Shown here: positions 40,520 through 49,335 of the stretch, in pieces
Layout: the number at the start of each line of letters is the position of its first letter
Position numbering within the stretch: the stretch's first letter is position 1
Assembly: GCA_025923075.1 (NCBI GenBank)
Contig: JAICGN010000019.1
Coordinates: 1 to 53,883 of the forward strand
Direction of reading: 5' to 3'
Length of the DNA: 53,883 nucleotides
From: Chitinophagaceae bacterium
Lineage (GTDB): Bacteria; Bacteroidota; Bacteroidia; Chitinophagales; Chitinophagaceae
Position numbers and translations under genes: made by a program
Notes under the pieces: generated by a model
Databases searched by the model: none
What the model saw: the letters and a program-made list of their open reading frames with translations, nothing else
Told to the model about the DNA's origin: nothing

Positions 40520-43500
40520 ATGGGCAGGCTAATACTCATATTATTTTTTTCCTCTCTTTTAAAGAATTCTTCGGCTCAGCATAGCCTCAATTTCCAGCAT
40601 CTCAATACCACCAATGGGCTGTCTTATATCGGATCCTATAATACGTGCGTAGATAAAAAAGGAAATTTATGGATAGCAACCGGTAATGGGCTGAATGTGT
40701 TTAACGGGAGAACGGTCGAGAAGTATTTTGCAACTGATCATCCGCAACTGCATAACAGCGCCATTGCACAAGTAGTATGTGATGATAAAGACCGGATCTG
40801 GGTCCTGACCTACGGAGGTGGTGTCACAATGGTCGACGAAAACAGACAATTTCACCGCATAGCTATTTATGAGGGCCACAAGTGGATAAGAACCTTGTGG
40901 ATATTGGATACAGATGAACATGGAGCTATCCTTTATACTGCCGATGGAAACTATTCCTTGAAAGAAAATAAATCTTATGTAAATGCGGATTCAATCACTA
41001 AGGGTTATTTTAATTTCTTGCCTATAAAAGAAAAGGACAAATATCAGCTAACAGGCGCGGGCCGTAGTTTTCACTTTAATGATGATCATTATTTACTCAC
41101 CTATCAGAATGCCTTTTTGCTGGTTAAGTATAATACCAACACGGTTGAGCACCTATATTCAATTACCAATTGTATTCCATTGGTGCAATGGGGAAATGAT
41201 GAGCTTTTATTTTACGACGGAGGAACACGGGAGATAAAATCGATAAACCTGGCTACAGAAGAAATTAAATATCCTTTCAAGGATTTAAAAGACCAGAAGG
41301 GTAAGCCCGTAACAGGTACATTTGGCTATGCGTTAAAGGTTGATGGCAATCGCTATATTTTAACTACTTCCGATGAAGGTGTGTTTATCTATCACAGCGA
41401 TACGCACAAGCTCTATAACTACCGGCACGAATTGACGAACCCCGCTTCGATTAGCAGCAATAACACTTCTACCGTTACATTAGGGCTGAAAGGTTGGGTG
41501 TTTATCACCTGCCAGGTCAATGGCCTTAGTTATTTCAATACACATGATGTTATCGGCAATCAAAATGTTTTTGTAGACAGTCGTGGCAATGGATATGACG
41601 GCACTATTGCTGGAATTGCCACCAAAGACAATGACACCTATTATATCGGCACATTTACAGGTTTGCTCGAATGGAAAAGAAGCACCAATTCCTCGGTATT
41701 TATTGATTTTAACGGAGATAACGGTAAACCCGTTTTTAAAGGTAAAGAAATCACATCCATCGCGATAGATAATAATGATAATATTTGGGCAGCAACATTT
41801 AATGATGGGCTTGTAATAATTGACAGGAATAAAAAACTAGTAAAGCATTTACGTAATGAAAAAGATAATAGGGCAAGCTTAAAACAACAGTCCGTTCGCC
41901 GGGTATACCGTGGTCCCGATGGTTATATTTGGACATGTGGCCGTAATGGTATTAGCAGGATTGATCCAAAAACTTTTAAGATCGATAACTTCGAACACAC
42001 GGCGCTGAGGCGAATGGATTCACTGCCCATATCGCCTCTTTTGTTTGATAAAAATTATTTGTGGATCGCAGCTTCTGATCAAGGTCTTTATCAATATGAT
42101 TTAAATACAAAACAATTAACCGAGCATACTGGTTACAGTAAATACAAAGCCGAAGGCATTTACGATATTAATACCGATAGTGCCGGTACACTTTATGTGG
42201 GCAATGGACAGGGGTTAAGGATCTTTTATAAGGATGGAAGAGAAAAGAGACTGACTTTAAATGACGGCTTATTGATCAGCAGGGCCGAAGGATTGTTATT
42301 AGATAAATACAACCGCATGTGGATCGGGAATGATATTGGCCTGGCATGTTACAATCCATCTGATTCAAGCTTAAGAGTTTTTGATGGACGACAGGGTTTA
42401 AGCATTTACGGTTTCAGGGTTGGATCTTATTTTAAAACATCCAATGGCGAATTTATATTCGGCACGCCAAAAGGGATACAATATTTTCATCCTGATTCTT
42501 TATATAACAGAAGAACTTCACTGAATGTCCTGGTCAATAAGATTGAATCTAAGAACCTGGTTTCCAACATCACGGGTAACGATCAATTCAGGCTGGCTGC
42601 AGCAAACAACCAGGTTACGTTTCATTTTAGTACAGTTGATTTCAGTCCGCATATCAGGACTTACTATGAGTATAAGTTGGTTGACCTTGACAAAGAGTGG
42701 ATCAAAGCAGCCGATCAAAATTCCGTGCGTTATAATTCATTGCCGCCGGGGACGTATGTTTTTAAAGTCAGGGTCAGCAACGATAATAAAACCTGGCAGG
42801 ATGCCGACAATGAGGTTACCATCAGTATTGCAGACCCGTTCTACCAGACCTGGTGGTTCAAGATAGTTGCAGTAGTCGTAGCTTCTATGTTACTCTGGTA
42901 TGTAATTAAATATTATCAACGCAAGCAGCTAAAGCAAAGAGAAGAGCTGGAAAATGAAGTGGTGATAAATTATTTTGCTTCGCAAATAAACCGTCATTTC
43001 AAAATGGAAGATATCCTCTGGGATGTGGCTAAAAACTGTATTAGTAAATTGAATTTCGAAGATTGCGTCATTTACCTGCTGGATGAAGGAAGAAATGTTT
43101 TGGTGCAGAAGGCGGCATGGGGTCCCAAACTGGCTAAAGATCTTACAATTAACCAACCTATTGAAATACCGCTCGGTCAGGGCATTGTGGGGAGCGTGGC
43201 GCGAACCGGCAAACCGGAGTTAATTGCTAATACCGAACTTGACAAGAGATATATTGCTGATGATGCCCGGCGGTTTTCAGAGCTAGCGGTACCGCTAATT
43301 ATAGACAACAAAGTGATTGGGGTGATAGACAGCGAACATTCCAGGAAGAATTTCTTTACAAAAAAGCATCTCAGTATTTTATCGACTGTAGCTGTTTTGA
43401 GCGCCACGCAGATTAAGAGGGCAAAAGCAGAACAGGAAGAATTGGAGGCACAGCTTGTGATAAATTATTTCGCCTCCCAAATACATAGTCGTTACAAAAC

Positions 43501-44632
43501 AGACGAACTGCTTTGGGATGTAGCGAGAAATCTGATCGGTAAACTTGGGTTTGAAGATTGCATGATCTATTTATGGAATGAGGATAAAACCATGTTAATT
43601 CAAAAAGCCGGTTATGGTTCCAAAGGCTCGATGGAAACGATAATAGATAAAGCTGCCTACCACATACCCCGTGGAAAAGGTATTGTCGGCGCGGCCGTGG
43701 AAGGCGGGCAAAGCGTATTGGTTAACGATACTTCAAAAGATGGACGCTATTTTAGTGCAGATGAGGATATAGCACTGAGCGAACTCTGTGTTCCCCTTGT
43801 GCATGACAATGAAGTGCTGGGAGCTATCAACACTGAACACCACGAGAAAAATTTCTTTACTACCAAACACCTGACAATGCTTTCAGCCATTGCTGTGCTG
43901 TGCGCTAACCAGCTTAAACGTATTCGTGCAGAAGAAGAAAAGCAACAGGCCCGGATCGAAGCATTGCAGAACAAACAAAAAGCTACCGAAACCAGGTTAC
44001 AGAGTTTGCGGCTGCAAATGAATCCTCATTTTCTTTTTAACGCATTGAATTCAATTCAGCAAATGATATTGGCCAACGAAGAAATGGTGGCTACTAAATA
44101 TCTTTCTAAGTTCTCAAAATTGCTACGTACAATTTTAGTCCATAGCGATAAGGAGTTTGTAACACTTAAAGAGGAATTGGAAATATTAAATCTTTATATA
44201 GAGCTTGAATCCATTCGTTTTAAAGGATCGTTTACCTATCACATTGATTACGAAGAGAATATTGATACGGATGAGATCAAGTTGCCTACTCTATTGATCC
44301 AGCCATTTGTTGAGAATGCAATCTGGCATGGACTTATGCATAAAGAAGGTGAGCGGCTCTTGCAGGTAAAGTTTTCTGAGTGCGGCGATTGCCTCCATTG
44401 TTTGATTCAGGATAATGGGATAGGAAGAGAAAGGTCAAGGGAAGCAAAATTGGCGACCGGCCAGGGGAAAAAGCATACGAGCAAAGGAATACAAGTATCA
44501 ACTGAGAGGCTGGGGGCAATGAACAATGGTGGTCCCTGTAAAGGTTCACTTCAAATTATTGATCTGAAAGATGAAACCGGAAAAGCAAGCGGTACCCGTG
44601 TGGAAATAATTTTTCCAATTCAAAATAACTAA
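40520..44632 (+). CDS. Y_Y_Y-type sensor histidine kinase with two GAF domains
   Basis: This 1370-residue membrane sensor has a signal peptide to about residue 19 and periplasmic two-bladed-type propeller repeats to about 690 (GNLWIATGNGLNVF, DNIWAATFNDGLV). A Y_Y_Y domain lies near 690-770 and a membrane helix near 778-800. In the cytoplasm two similar GAF domains (about 810-970 and 975-1140) each begin with VINYFASQI. The LytS-type kinase follows, with phospho-acceptor His1170 in MNPHFLFNALNS and ATP motifs FVENAIWHG and DNGIGRE. It signals to the LytTR regulator 2 bases downstream. The ligand is unknown. Confidence 0.92.
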   Translation: MGRLILILFFSSLLKNSSAQHSLNFQHLNTTNGLSYIGSYNTCVDKKGNLWIATGNGLNVFNGRTVEKYFATDHPQLHNSAIAQVVCDDKDRIWVLTYGGGVTMVDENRQFHRIAIYEGHKWIRTLWILDTDEHGAILYTADGNYSLKENKSYVNADSITKGYFNFLPIKEKDKYQLTGAGRSFHFNDDHYLLTYQNAFLLVKYNTNTVEHLYSITNCIPLVQWGNDELLFYDGGTREIKSINLATEEIKYPFKDLKDQKGKPVTGTFGYALKVDGNRYILTTSDEGVFIYHSDTHKLYNYRHELTNPASISSNNTSTVTLGLKGWVFITCQVNGLSYFNTHDVIGNQNVFVDSRGNGYDGTIAGIATKDNDTYYIGTFTGLLEWKRSTNSSVFIDFNGDNGKPVFKGKEITSIAIDNNDNIWAATFNDGLVIIDRNKKLVKHLRNEKDNRASLKQQSVRRVYRGPDGYIWTCGRNGISRIDPKTFKIDNFEHTALRRMDSLPISPLLFDKNYLWIAASDQGLYQYDLNTKQLTEHTGYSKYKAEGIYDINTDSAGTLYVGNGQGLRIFYKDGREKRLTLNDGLLISRAEGLLLDKYNRMWIGNDIGLACYNPSDSSLRVFDGRQGLSIYGFRVGSYFKTSNGEFIFGTPKGIQYFHPDSLYNRRTSLNVLVNKIESKNLVSNITGNDQFRLAAANNQVTFHFSTVDFSPHIRTYYEYKLVDLDKEWIKAADQNSVRYNSLPPGTYVFKVRVSNDNKTWQDADNEVTISIADPFYQTWWFKIVAVVVASMLLWYVIKYYQRKQLKQREELENEVVINYFASQINRHFKMEDILWDVAKNCISKLNFEDCVIYLLDEGRNVLVQKAAWGPKLAKDLTINQPIEIPLGQGIVGSVARTGKPELIANTELDKRYIADDARRFSELAVPLIIDNKVIGVIDSEHSRKNFFTKKHLSILSTVAVLSATQIKRAKAEQEELEAQLVINYFASQIHSRYKTDELLWDVARNLIGKLGFEDCMIYLWNEDKTMLIQKAGYGSKGSMETIIDKAAYHIPRGKGIVGAAVEGGQSVLVNDTSKDGRYFSADEDIALSELCVPLVHDNEVLGAINTEHHEKNFFTTKHLTMLSAIAVLCANQLKRIRAEEEKQQARIEALQNKQKATETRLQSLRLQMNPHFLFNALNSIQQMILANEEMVATKYLSKFSKLLRTILVHSDKEFVTLKEELEILNLYIELESIRFKGSFTYHIDYEENIDTDEIKLPTLLIQPFVENAIWHGLMHKEGERLLQVKFSECGDCLHCLIQDNGIGRERSREAKLATGQGKKHTSKGIQVSTERLGAMNNGGPCKGSLQIIDLKDETGKASGTRVEIIFPIQNN

Positions 44633-44634
44633 CC

Positions 44635-45375
44635 ATGCTGAAAGTACTATTGATCGATGATGAGGAACGGGCCACAGATGCCCTACGGCTGATGATAGAA
44701 AAAATGGTTCCTGAAATAAAACAGGTATTTGTGTGCAACGATTCCAGGAGAGCTGCTGAAATGATACATGCCTGTCAGCCAGGCCTAATTTTTTTAGATA
44801 TACAAATGCCGCATTTGGACGGGTTCCAGTTACTGGAAAAGCTCCCGAATAAAAATTTCAAAATAATCTTCACAACAGCCTATAATGAATATGCAATCCA
44901 GGCAATTCGTTTCAGCGCATTTGATTATCTACTGAAGCCGATCGATTCGGAAGAACTGCAATCATCTGTTCATCGTTTCCTGGAAACGCAGGAAGATTAT
45001 CGACAACAATTCGATCTCCTGAAAAATATAATGCATAATATCCAGGCTCCCTCACCAGAAGAGTTCCGTTTAGCATTGCCTACAAAGGAAGGAGTGCATT
45101 TCTTAATGCCTCATGAGATCATCCGTTGTGAAGCGGTTGGCAATTACACTAAATTCTTTATGGAGAAAGGCCGCACTTACCTTATTTCAAAAACGCTGGG
45201 GGAGTATGATACACTTTTATCACCGCACAATTTTATTCGTACACATAAAAGCCACCTCGTGAATAAGAAATTCATTTCTTTTATCGATCATGATGGATTT
45301 GCTGTGTTAAAAGACAACAGCAGGGTAGAAGTAAGTCGCAGAAGAAAGGATGAAGTGATGACTGCCCTAAAATGA
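44635..45375 (+). CDS. LytTR-family response regulator
   Basis: This 246-residue regulator has a receiver domain (residues 1-120) with acidic pair Asp8-Asp9, phospho-acceptor Asp55 in LIFLDIQMP, the threonine of TTAYNEYA and Lys of LLKPID. A LytTR DNA-binding domain is at about 145-246 (IIRCEAVGNYTKFFME, FIRTHKSHLVNKKFI). It starts 2 bases after the kinase stop, so the two are a pair. Targets may include the adjacent LamG genes (inference). Confidence 0.93.
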   Translation: MLKVLLIDDEERATDALRLMIEKMVPEIKQVFVCNDSRRAAEMIHACQPGLIFLDIQMPHLDGFQLLEKLPNKNFKIIFTTAYNEYAIQAIRFSAFDYLLKPIDSEELQSSVHRFLETQEDYRQQFDLLKNIMHNIQAPSPEEFRLALPTKEGVHFLMPHEIIRCEAVGNYTKFFMEKGRTYLISKTLGEYDTLLSPHNFIRTHKSHLVNKKFISFIDHDGFAVLKDNSRVEVSRRRKDEVMTALK

Positions 45376-45400
45376 TTTAATTTTAAGTAAATCAATAATA

Positions 45401-45497
45401 ATAAAAGAAAAAGCCGCACCAATGATGCAGCCTTCCTAAACCGTCCTCTATTTCATAAGTTGTGAGTAGTCTAAAGAAATAGGCGCAAATACAGGGC
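45401..45497 (-). ncRNA. Conserved RNA-like element, copy 2, ending in a terminator
   Basis: On the minus strand this copy reads GCCCTGTATTTGCGCC, a CCTATTT/AAATAGA helix with a 23-base loop, AGAGGACGGTTTAGGA and a terminator stem GCTGCA/TGCGGC followed by TTTTTCTTTTAT. The terminator arms differ from copy 1 while pairing is kept, which is a sign of a functional RNA end. The peptide gene lies 23 bases upstream of it. It also lies just past the convergent LytTR gene and may stop that transcript too. Confidence 0.6.
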
Positions 45498-45520
45498 TGT
45501 TATTTTTAAGATCCCAGTAA

Positions 45521-45619
45521 TCAGATAAAGCTAAAGGTGACAAATATCACAATAGCGGCCCCTGCTATTATCAGTAGATCCTTTACGACGGTGCTCTCAA
45601 GTTTTTCTGGTTGCATCAT
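45521..45619 (-). CDS. 32-residue single-pass membrane peptide, copy 2
   Basis: ATG at 45619 to TGA at 45521-45523 encodes MMQPEKLESTVVKD and then a hydrophobic helix (LLIIAGAAIVIFVTFSFI). The VVxD motif and the helix align with the peptide at 37590-37694 while the DNA and most other residues differ, which argues for selection on the protein. The two adjacent ATG codons leave the exact start open. Size and layout recall type I toxin peptides, but no antisense RNA is shown. Confidence 0.55.
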   Translation of the reverse strand: MMQPEKLESTVVKDLLIIAGAAIVIFVTFSFI

Positions 45620-46182
45620 AATTTGAAGTTTTAGTTGATCGATTTTTATTTCGGGTGTAAAATAGATCACGAATCATGCGAATGTAAATTTTTCATCCTG
45701 AAAGGTGTCTCATATTTATTAAACGGTGTTTAAATTGTAGTGAACTGTTTTATCCAGGGTGTTTCCTCTGCCTATTACCATTCAATGTTTGTAGACGAGG
45801 TAAGATAAAGCGTAGTAGATGAATAATAGAAAATCAAAAAGTATTGAAAAGAAGAACTTGTTTACCCTGACCGTGAATAAGCTTTTCAAAATTTATTCTT
45901 AGGATCAAATGGCACCTCAACAATGCCTGGTGAATTTGAAATGTCAGCGGTAGCATATTTTATAAGCCGTTTTGCTAAAGCAAGGCGGCTTTTTATTTAT
46001 ATACACAGAAAACATGCAGGGTATCGATAACATTCGCTACACTTCGTTTTGATTCGACCACGATTCATTTGATAAGGCAATCGTGTCAGGAGTATAATTT
46101 TTTATTTTCTTGTTGTCGGTTGCATTTTTACATCGTAAATAAATTATTAAAAAAAAAATTATCAACTATTAAAAATTAACTA
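45620..46182. other. 563-base spacer upstream of LamG gene 3
   Basis: I see no convincing coding region. It must hold the minus-strand promoter of the 32-residue peptide and the plus-strand promoter of LamG gene 3. A hairpin AAGCCG/CGGCTT with an inner TTGC/GCAA near 45963-45988, followed by TTTTT, looks like a terminator and is similar in form to the one at 46957. It may be a remnant of another deleted LamG copy. A promoter-like array (ATAATTTTTTATTTTC, then GCATTTTTA) lies near 46094-46131. Confidence 0.4.
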
Positions 46183-46932
46183 ATGAAAAAGCAACTTTTG
46201 ATTTTCGCAACATTTACAACAATCGTATTTACTTCCTGCAGTAAGGAAAAGATTGAAGCACCACAAACAAATCAACAGGAAGAAATTGCCGGGGCCCGCG
46301 GCGGCGGCGGTGGAGTTTTTGGTACGTCTTTAGAAATGGGTTTGTTGGGACGATTTGAATTTCAGGGCAACCTGAATGACACGACTGGGCAAATTAAGCC
46401 TGGTACTCCAGAAAACGGGAAGCCAGTTTATGGAGTCGACAGAAAAGGAGTTAGAAACAGTGCTATAACATTCAATGAAAAATATGGTGTGATCATGACT
46501 GATGTTCCTCTGGAACCTAACATGTCAGTATCATTCTGGATGAAATACGATATGACAATAACAAACGCTGCTATAAGCTTTGTAGAAGGTTCACGTCGTT
46601 TTTCGTTCACACACTTCGACAATAATAGATTCCAGGGAGGTTACTGGAACTTTACTACACCAGGATATATTATGTCAAAGCCACTGTCTAACTCCTGGCA
46701 TCACATGACAGCAACCCGCGATATAAACACATATAAATTCTACATTGACGGAAAACTTGTGGGCTCAAGTGGTATTCAGACATCTACCGTAGACCCAGAG
46801 ACTCTAAGCGAATATACTATTGGGTATTGCTATAATGCAGGCGTTAAATATTGGAAAGGTAGTTTGGATGACTTACGTATTTACAAGCGGGTGATCTCTG
46901 CTACTGAAGTTCAGGCATTGTTTAACCTATAA
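46183..46932 (+). CDS. LamG-domain lipoprotein 3
   Basis: This 249-residue paralog has signal MKKQLLIFATFTTIVFTSC (Cys19), SKEKIEAPQ and a glycine run (ARGGGGGVFG). The jelly roll carries GLLGRFEFQGNL, DRKGVRNSAITF, NMSVSFWMKYD, NSWHHMTATRD, TYKFYIDGKLVG and LDDLRIYKRVISATEVQAL. It is closest to LamG protein 2 in its signal and linker. It stands downstream of, and divergent from, copy 2 of the peptide/RNA cassette, as LamG gene 1 does for copy 1. Confidence 0.85.
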   Translation: MKKQLLIFATFTTIVFTSCSKEKIEAPQTNQQEEIAGARGGGGGVFGTSLEMGLLGRFEFQGNLNDTTGQIKPGTPENGKPVYGVDRKGVRNSAITFNEKYGVIMTDVPLEPNMSVSFWMKYDMTITNAAISFVEGSRRFSFTHFDNNRFQGGYWNFTTPGYIMSKPLSNSWHHMTATRDINTYKFYIDGKLVGSSGIQTSTVDPETLSEYTIGYCYNAGVKYWKGSLDDLRIYKRVISATEVQALFNL

Positions 46933-46956
46933 TTTATAATACGCCGTAATTTCTTT

Positions 46957-47060
46957 AAAAGCCGCTTTGCTAATGCAGGGCGGCTTTGCCGTTTGATAAG
47001 CGGCATCCATCGCAGAATAATATCAGGCTTTTGTACATGCAGGTTTCTTTAGATTGACTA
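46957..47060 (+). repeat. Duplicated LamG downstream segment, copy 2, with terminator
   Basis: AAAGCCG at 46958-46964 pairs with CGGCTTT at 46981-46987 (inner TTTGC/GCAGG partly pairs), a likely terminator for LamG gene 3. The segment to about 47060 aligns with 40376-40480 (GATGCAGG/AATGCAGG, CTTTGCCGTTT, CAGAATAATATC). Confidence 0.6.
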
Positions 47061-47356
47061 AATAGTTCTCTCCATTTTCAATTACCTCTTATGTTTCAAA
47101 TCCTGGAATTTTAATTAATACATGATCGTAAGGATGATTTCTATCGTAAAGAATATTGATAGGTCGCCGCAACCCGCTGTTTTGATATCATGTTCAATCA
47201 AGGTTTTCATAATGAAGATGACACCCGAACCCCCGCTTAAACTGAAATTATACACCGTTCATTAAATAAAGAGCACCCTTGGCTAGTTTAAATTGGTAAT
47301 CGCCTCTCCAGAGTGTTAATATTGACATAGAAATTGACAAATAAAACAATAACAAA
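47061..47356. other. Spacer without a supported gene
   Basis: Together with 46933-46956 this is a 400-base gap. Apart from the duplicated terminator segment I see only an unsupported minus-strand frame of 31 codons (47115-47210) and A/T-rich DNA before the next gene. Confidence 0.4.
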
Positions 47357-47680
47357 ATGTTCCAGGTAATACTCAATTTAATAAAAGGCTTCACTCGATT
47401 GAGAGCCCAACAAAAATTAGAATACCAGCAACTGCTTGCAAAAAAAAGTGTGGGTTTCAGAACAAAAGTGGTTGAAGTAAAAGAGGAAGGCCATCCATTA
47501 AAAGATTATGTGCAGTTATGTATACTTACACGGTTGCGTATAAATGGGAAAATTGTCTATCGGAAGGTACGTACGTTATTAAAGGATGGTACCGTCCTTC
47601 ATTCAGGGGATAAAGTGCATATCCATTACAATCCTTTTCACCTGAATAGTGTGTTGCTTAGCGGGTTTTCCAATAATTGA
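47357..47680 (+). CDS. Small conserved-looking hypothetical protein
   Basis: The 107-residue protein has no signal peptide or membrane helix. A basic N-terminal helix (GFTRLRAQQKLEYQQLLAKK) is followed by a beta-rich part with repeated KxxV strands (GFRTKVVEVKEEG, RINGKIVYRKVRTLL, GDKVHIHYNP). The C-terminal part resembles small OB- or SH3-like barrels. I do not recognise the family. It is followed by a strong terminator and then the first globin gene. Confidence 0.6.
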   Translation: MFQVILNLIKGFTRLRAQQKLEYQQLLAKKSVGFRTKVVEVKEEGHPLKDYVQLCILTRLRINGKIVYRKVRTLLKDGTVLHSGDKVHIHYNPFHLNSVLLSGFSNN

Positions 47681-47724
47681 CTCCTTATTTTTTCCATCAT
47701 AGCTCACTTTCTCTTAGCTTACTG

Positions 47725-47748
47725 AATGCCCTGCTTTTGCAGGGCATT
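47725..47748 (+). terminator. Rho-independent terminator
   Basis: AATGCCCTGC at 47725-47734 and GCAGGGCATT at 47739-47748 form a perfect 10-bp stem with a TTTT loop followed by TT. Confidence 0.85.
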
Positions 47749-47866
47749 TTGGTTATTTAATACGGTTTAATTGAAATTATCTACGGTTCATTAGTAAATT
47801 TTTGTTGGCTGCGGGAAAAGCGCTGAGATTTGTAATAGTAGCTTTATTTACTTAAAATTCCTGGTT

Positions 47867-48295
47867 ATGACAGAGATGCAAATTGGATTGGTGAAAAAAA
47901 CCTGGAAGGTCTTTCGGGGAATTGATCCTGCCTTGGTTGGTGATACTTTTTACAGCAAGTTATTTAATGATAACCCTTCTCTTCGCCGCATGTTTCCCAA
48001 AAGTATGGAGCAACAATACCGCAAGCTTATAGATATGTTAAGCATGATCGTAGCCCGCCTTGAAAGAATGGATGAGTTAAAAGATGATATTACTGCTATG
48101 GCGCAGAGGCATACAGGCTATGGTGTCCGTCCGGGTCACTATAAACTTGTTGGCAAAGCATTGCTTTGGACATTGAAACAAGGTTTGGGAAATGATTGGA
48201 CAAAAGATGTGGAAGAGGCATGGACAACATGTTACAGTATTTTATCTGCTGCGATGATAAATGCGGCGGGTTATGAACAAAAGAAAGCATCCTAA
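47867..48295 (+). CDS. Single-domain globin
   Basis: The 142-residue protein matches bacterial single-domain globins of the flavohaemoglobin/neuroglobin-like branch. It opens QIGLVKKTWKVFRGIDPALVG, has FYSKLFNDNPSLRRMFP at the C-D region and the proximal histidine in AQRHTGYGVRPGHYKLVG. It would bind haem and O2 or NO in the cytosol. No reductase domain is attached. It has its own terminator and lies between LamG genes 3 and 4. A second globin begins at 53812. Confidence 0.88.
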   Translation: MTEMQIGLVKKTWKVFRGIDPALVGDTFYSKLFNDNPSLRRMFPKSMEQQYRKLIDMLSMIVARLERMDELKDDITAMAQRHTGYGVRPGHYKLVGKALLWTLKQGLGNDWTKDVEEAWTTCYSILSAAMINAAGYEQKKAS

Positions 48296-48318
48296 AAGAT
48301 TTTCTATTTCCAAAAAGT

Positions 48319-48343
48319 AAGTCCCGACAAATTGCCGGGACTT
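48319..48343 (+). terminator. Rho-independent terminator after globin 1
   Basis: AAGTCCCG at 48319-48326 pairs with CGGGACTT at 48336-48343 around a 9-base loop and is followed by TTTT-containing sequence. Confidence 0.8.
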
Positions 48344-48393
48344 TTCATTTCTATAGTTGCACGCTTCATTTAAAACTGGCCACCACTCGTCTT

Positions 48394-48433
48394 CATAAAT
48401 TTTCTTTTGCCGTTCCTGGATATCATTTTTGTG
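48394..48433 (+). promoter_or_regulatory. Predicted promoter of LamG gene 4, shared with the lipoprotein at 49397
   Basis: ATAAATTTTCTTTTGCC, then TTCCTGGATATCATTTTTG ends 38 bases before the ATG. The same layout (ATAAATTTT, CC, TTC, GATATCATTTTTG) is found at 49336-49375. The conserved block includes a -7-like TTTTTG. It suggests a common regulator or a duplicated promoter. Confidence 0.45.
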
Positions 48434-48470
48434 TCCGAAACAGAAAATAAAAACAAATAAAAATTAAACA

Positions 48471-49232
48471 ATGAAAAAGCAAATTTTAATTCTCAGCGTA
48501 GTAACAGTTTCAATGATTCTCTTTTCTTGCAGCAAGGGAAAATTAGACATGCCAACAAATGAGCAAACCAACAGCGAAGAAATGGTTGCGCCTAACAGAC
48601 CAGCTATTGATCCATTATCAGTTAAGCTTGAAGGGTGGTATACTTTTGACCGTACGTTAAAAGACCAGTCCCAAAAACTTCCTAATGCCATCTCATCTGC
48701 TAAGTCTGTTTCTTTTGATACCGACAGAAAAGGCAAACCCAACAGTGCTATTTCTTTTACCGGAAGTTATCATCTTTCTATAGATAATGTTCCCCAACAA
48801 ACGAATACTTCAATCTCTGTTTGGGTAAAGTATTCTAATCCTGTCAATTCACTTATCGGTGTGGTATATGGTCTTAGAGGTCCCAATGTTGTCCAGGTTA
48901 ACAACGAAATATTTGCTACGATAGTTGATGATGGTTCGTCTACGAATGGCGGAACAACTGGCCTCCAGGTATTAGATAATAACTGGCATCATGTTGTGAT
49001 CACTTCAGATGGTACCACGATAAAAATTTATACTGATGGAAATCTGAAAACCACTGTTAATTATCCAGCGATCATTACTCCATCCAAGATCACGTATTTT
49101 GTCGGTGCGCAAGCTGACATTCCTTATAATTGGCAAGGGTCGGTAGATGACCTCCGTTTTTACAGCCGTACTTTAACAGCAACTGATGTGAAGGCTTTAT
49201 ACGGAACTACTCTTGATACAAGTGTTCAATAA
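48471..49232 (+). CDS. LamG-domain lipoprotein 4
   Basis: This 253-residue paralog has signal MKKQILILSVVTVSMILFSC (Cys20), followed by SKGKLDMPTNEQ. The LamG jelly roll carries KLEGWYTFDRTL, DRKGKPNSAISF, QQTNTSISVWVKY, NNWHHVVITSDG and VDDLRFYSRTLTATDVKAL. It is closest to LamG protein 1 (shared PQQTNTS, RGPxV and ITP.K segments). It sits between globin 1 and the second kinase and has its own strong terminator. Confidence 0.85.
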   Translation: MKKQILILSVVTVSMILFSCSKGKLDMPTNEQTNSEEMVAPNRPAIDPLSVKLEGWYTFDRTLKDQSQKLPNAISSAKSVSFDTDRKGKPNSAISFTGSYHLSIDNVPQQTNTSISVWVKYSNPVNSLIGVVYGLRGPNVVQVNNEIFATIVDDGSSTNGGTTGLQVLDNNWHHVVITSDGTTIKIYTDGNLKTTVNYPAIITPSKITYFVGAQADIPYNWQGSVDDLRFYSRTLTATDVKALYGTTLDTSVQ

Positions 49233-49263
49233 AGACTGCATAATATCCTGAAAATAATGTCTA

Positions 49264-49291
49264 AACAAATCCCGGGCAACCGGGATTTGTT
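49264..49291 (+). terminator. Rho-independent terminator after LamG gene 4
   Basis: AACAAATCCCGG at 49264-49275 pairs with CCGGGATTTGTT at 49280-49291, a perfect 12-bp stem with a GCAA loop, followed by TT and A/T-rich sequence. Confidence 0.9.
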
Positions 49292-49335
49292 TTAAAAAAT
49301 CTTCACTTCACTTCAAAAAAAATACTGTTCGATCT

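Noticed and set aside
47115-47210. Minus-strand frame of 31 codons with a hydrophobic C-terminus (MKTLIEHDIKTAGCGD, then IFFTIEIILTIMY)
   Set aside because: It resembles the small membrane peptides in size but lacks the VVxD motif and is not followed by the conserved RNA-like element. There is no second copy or promoter support.
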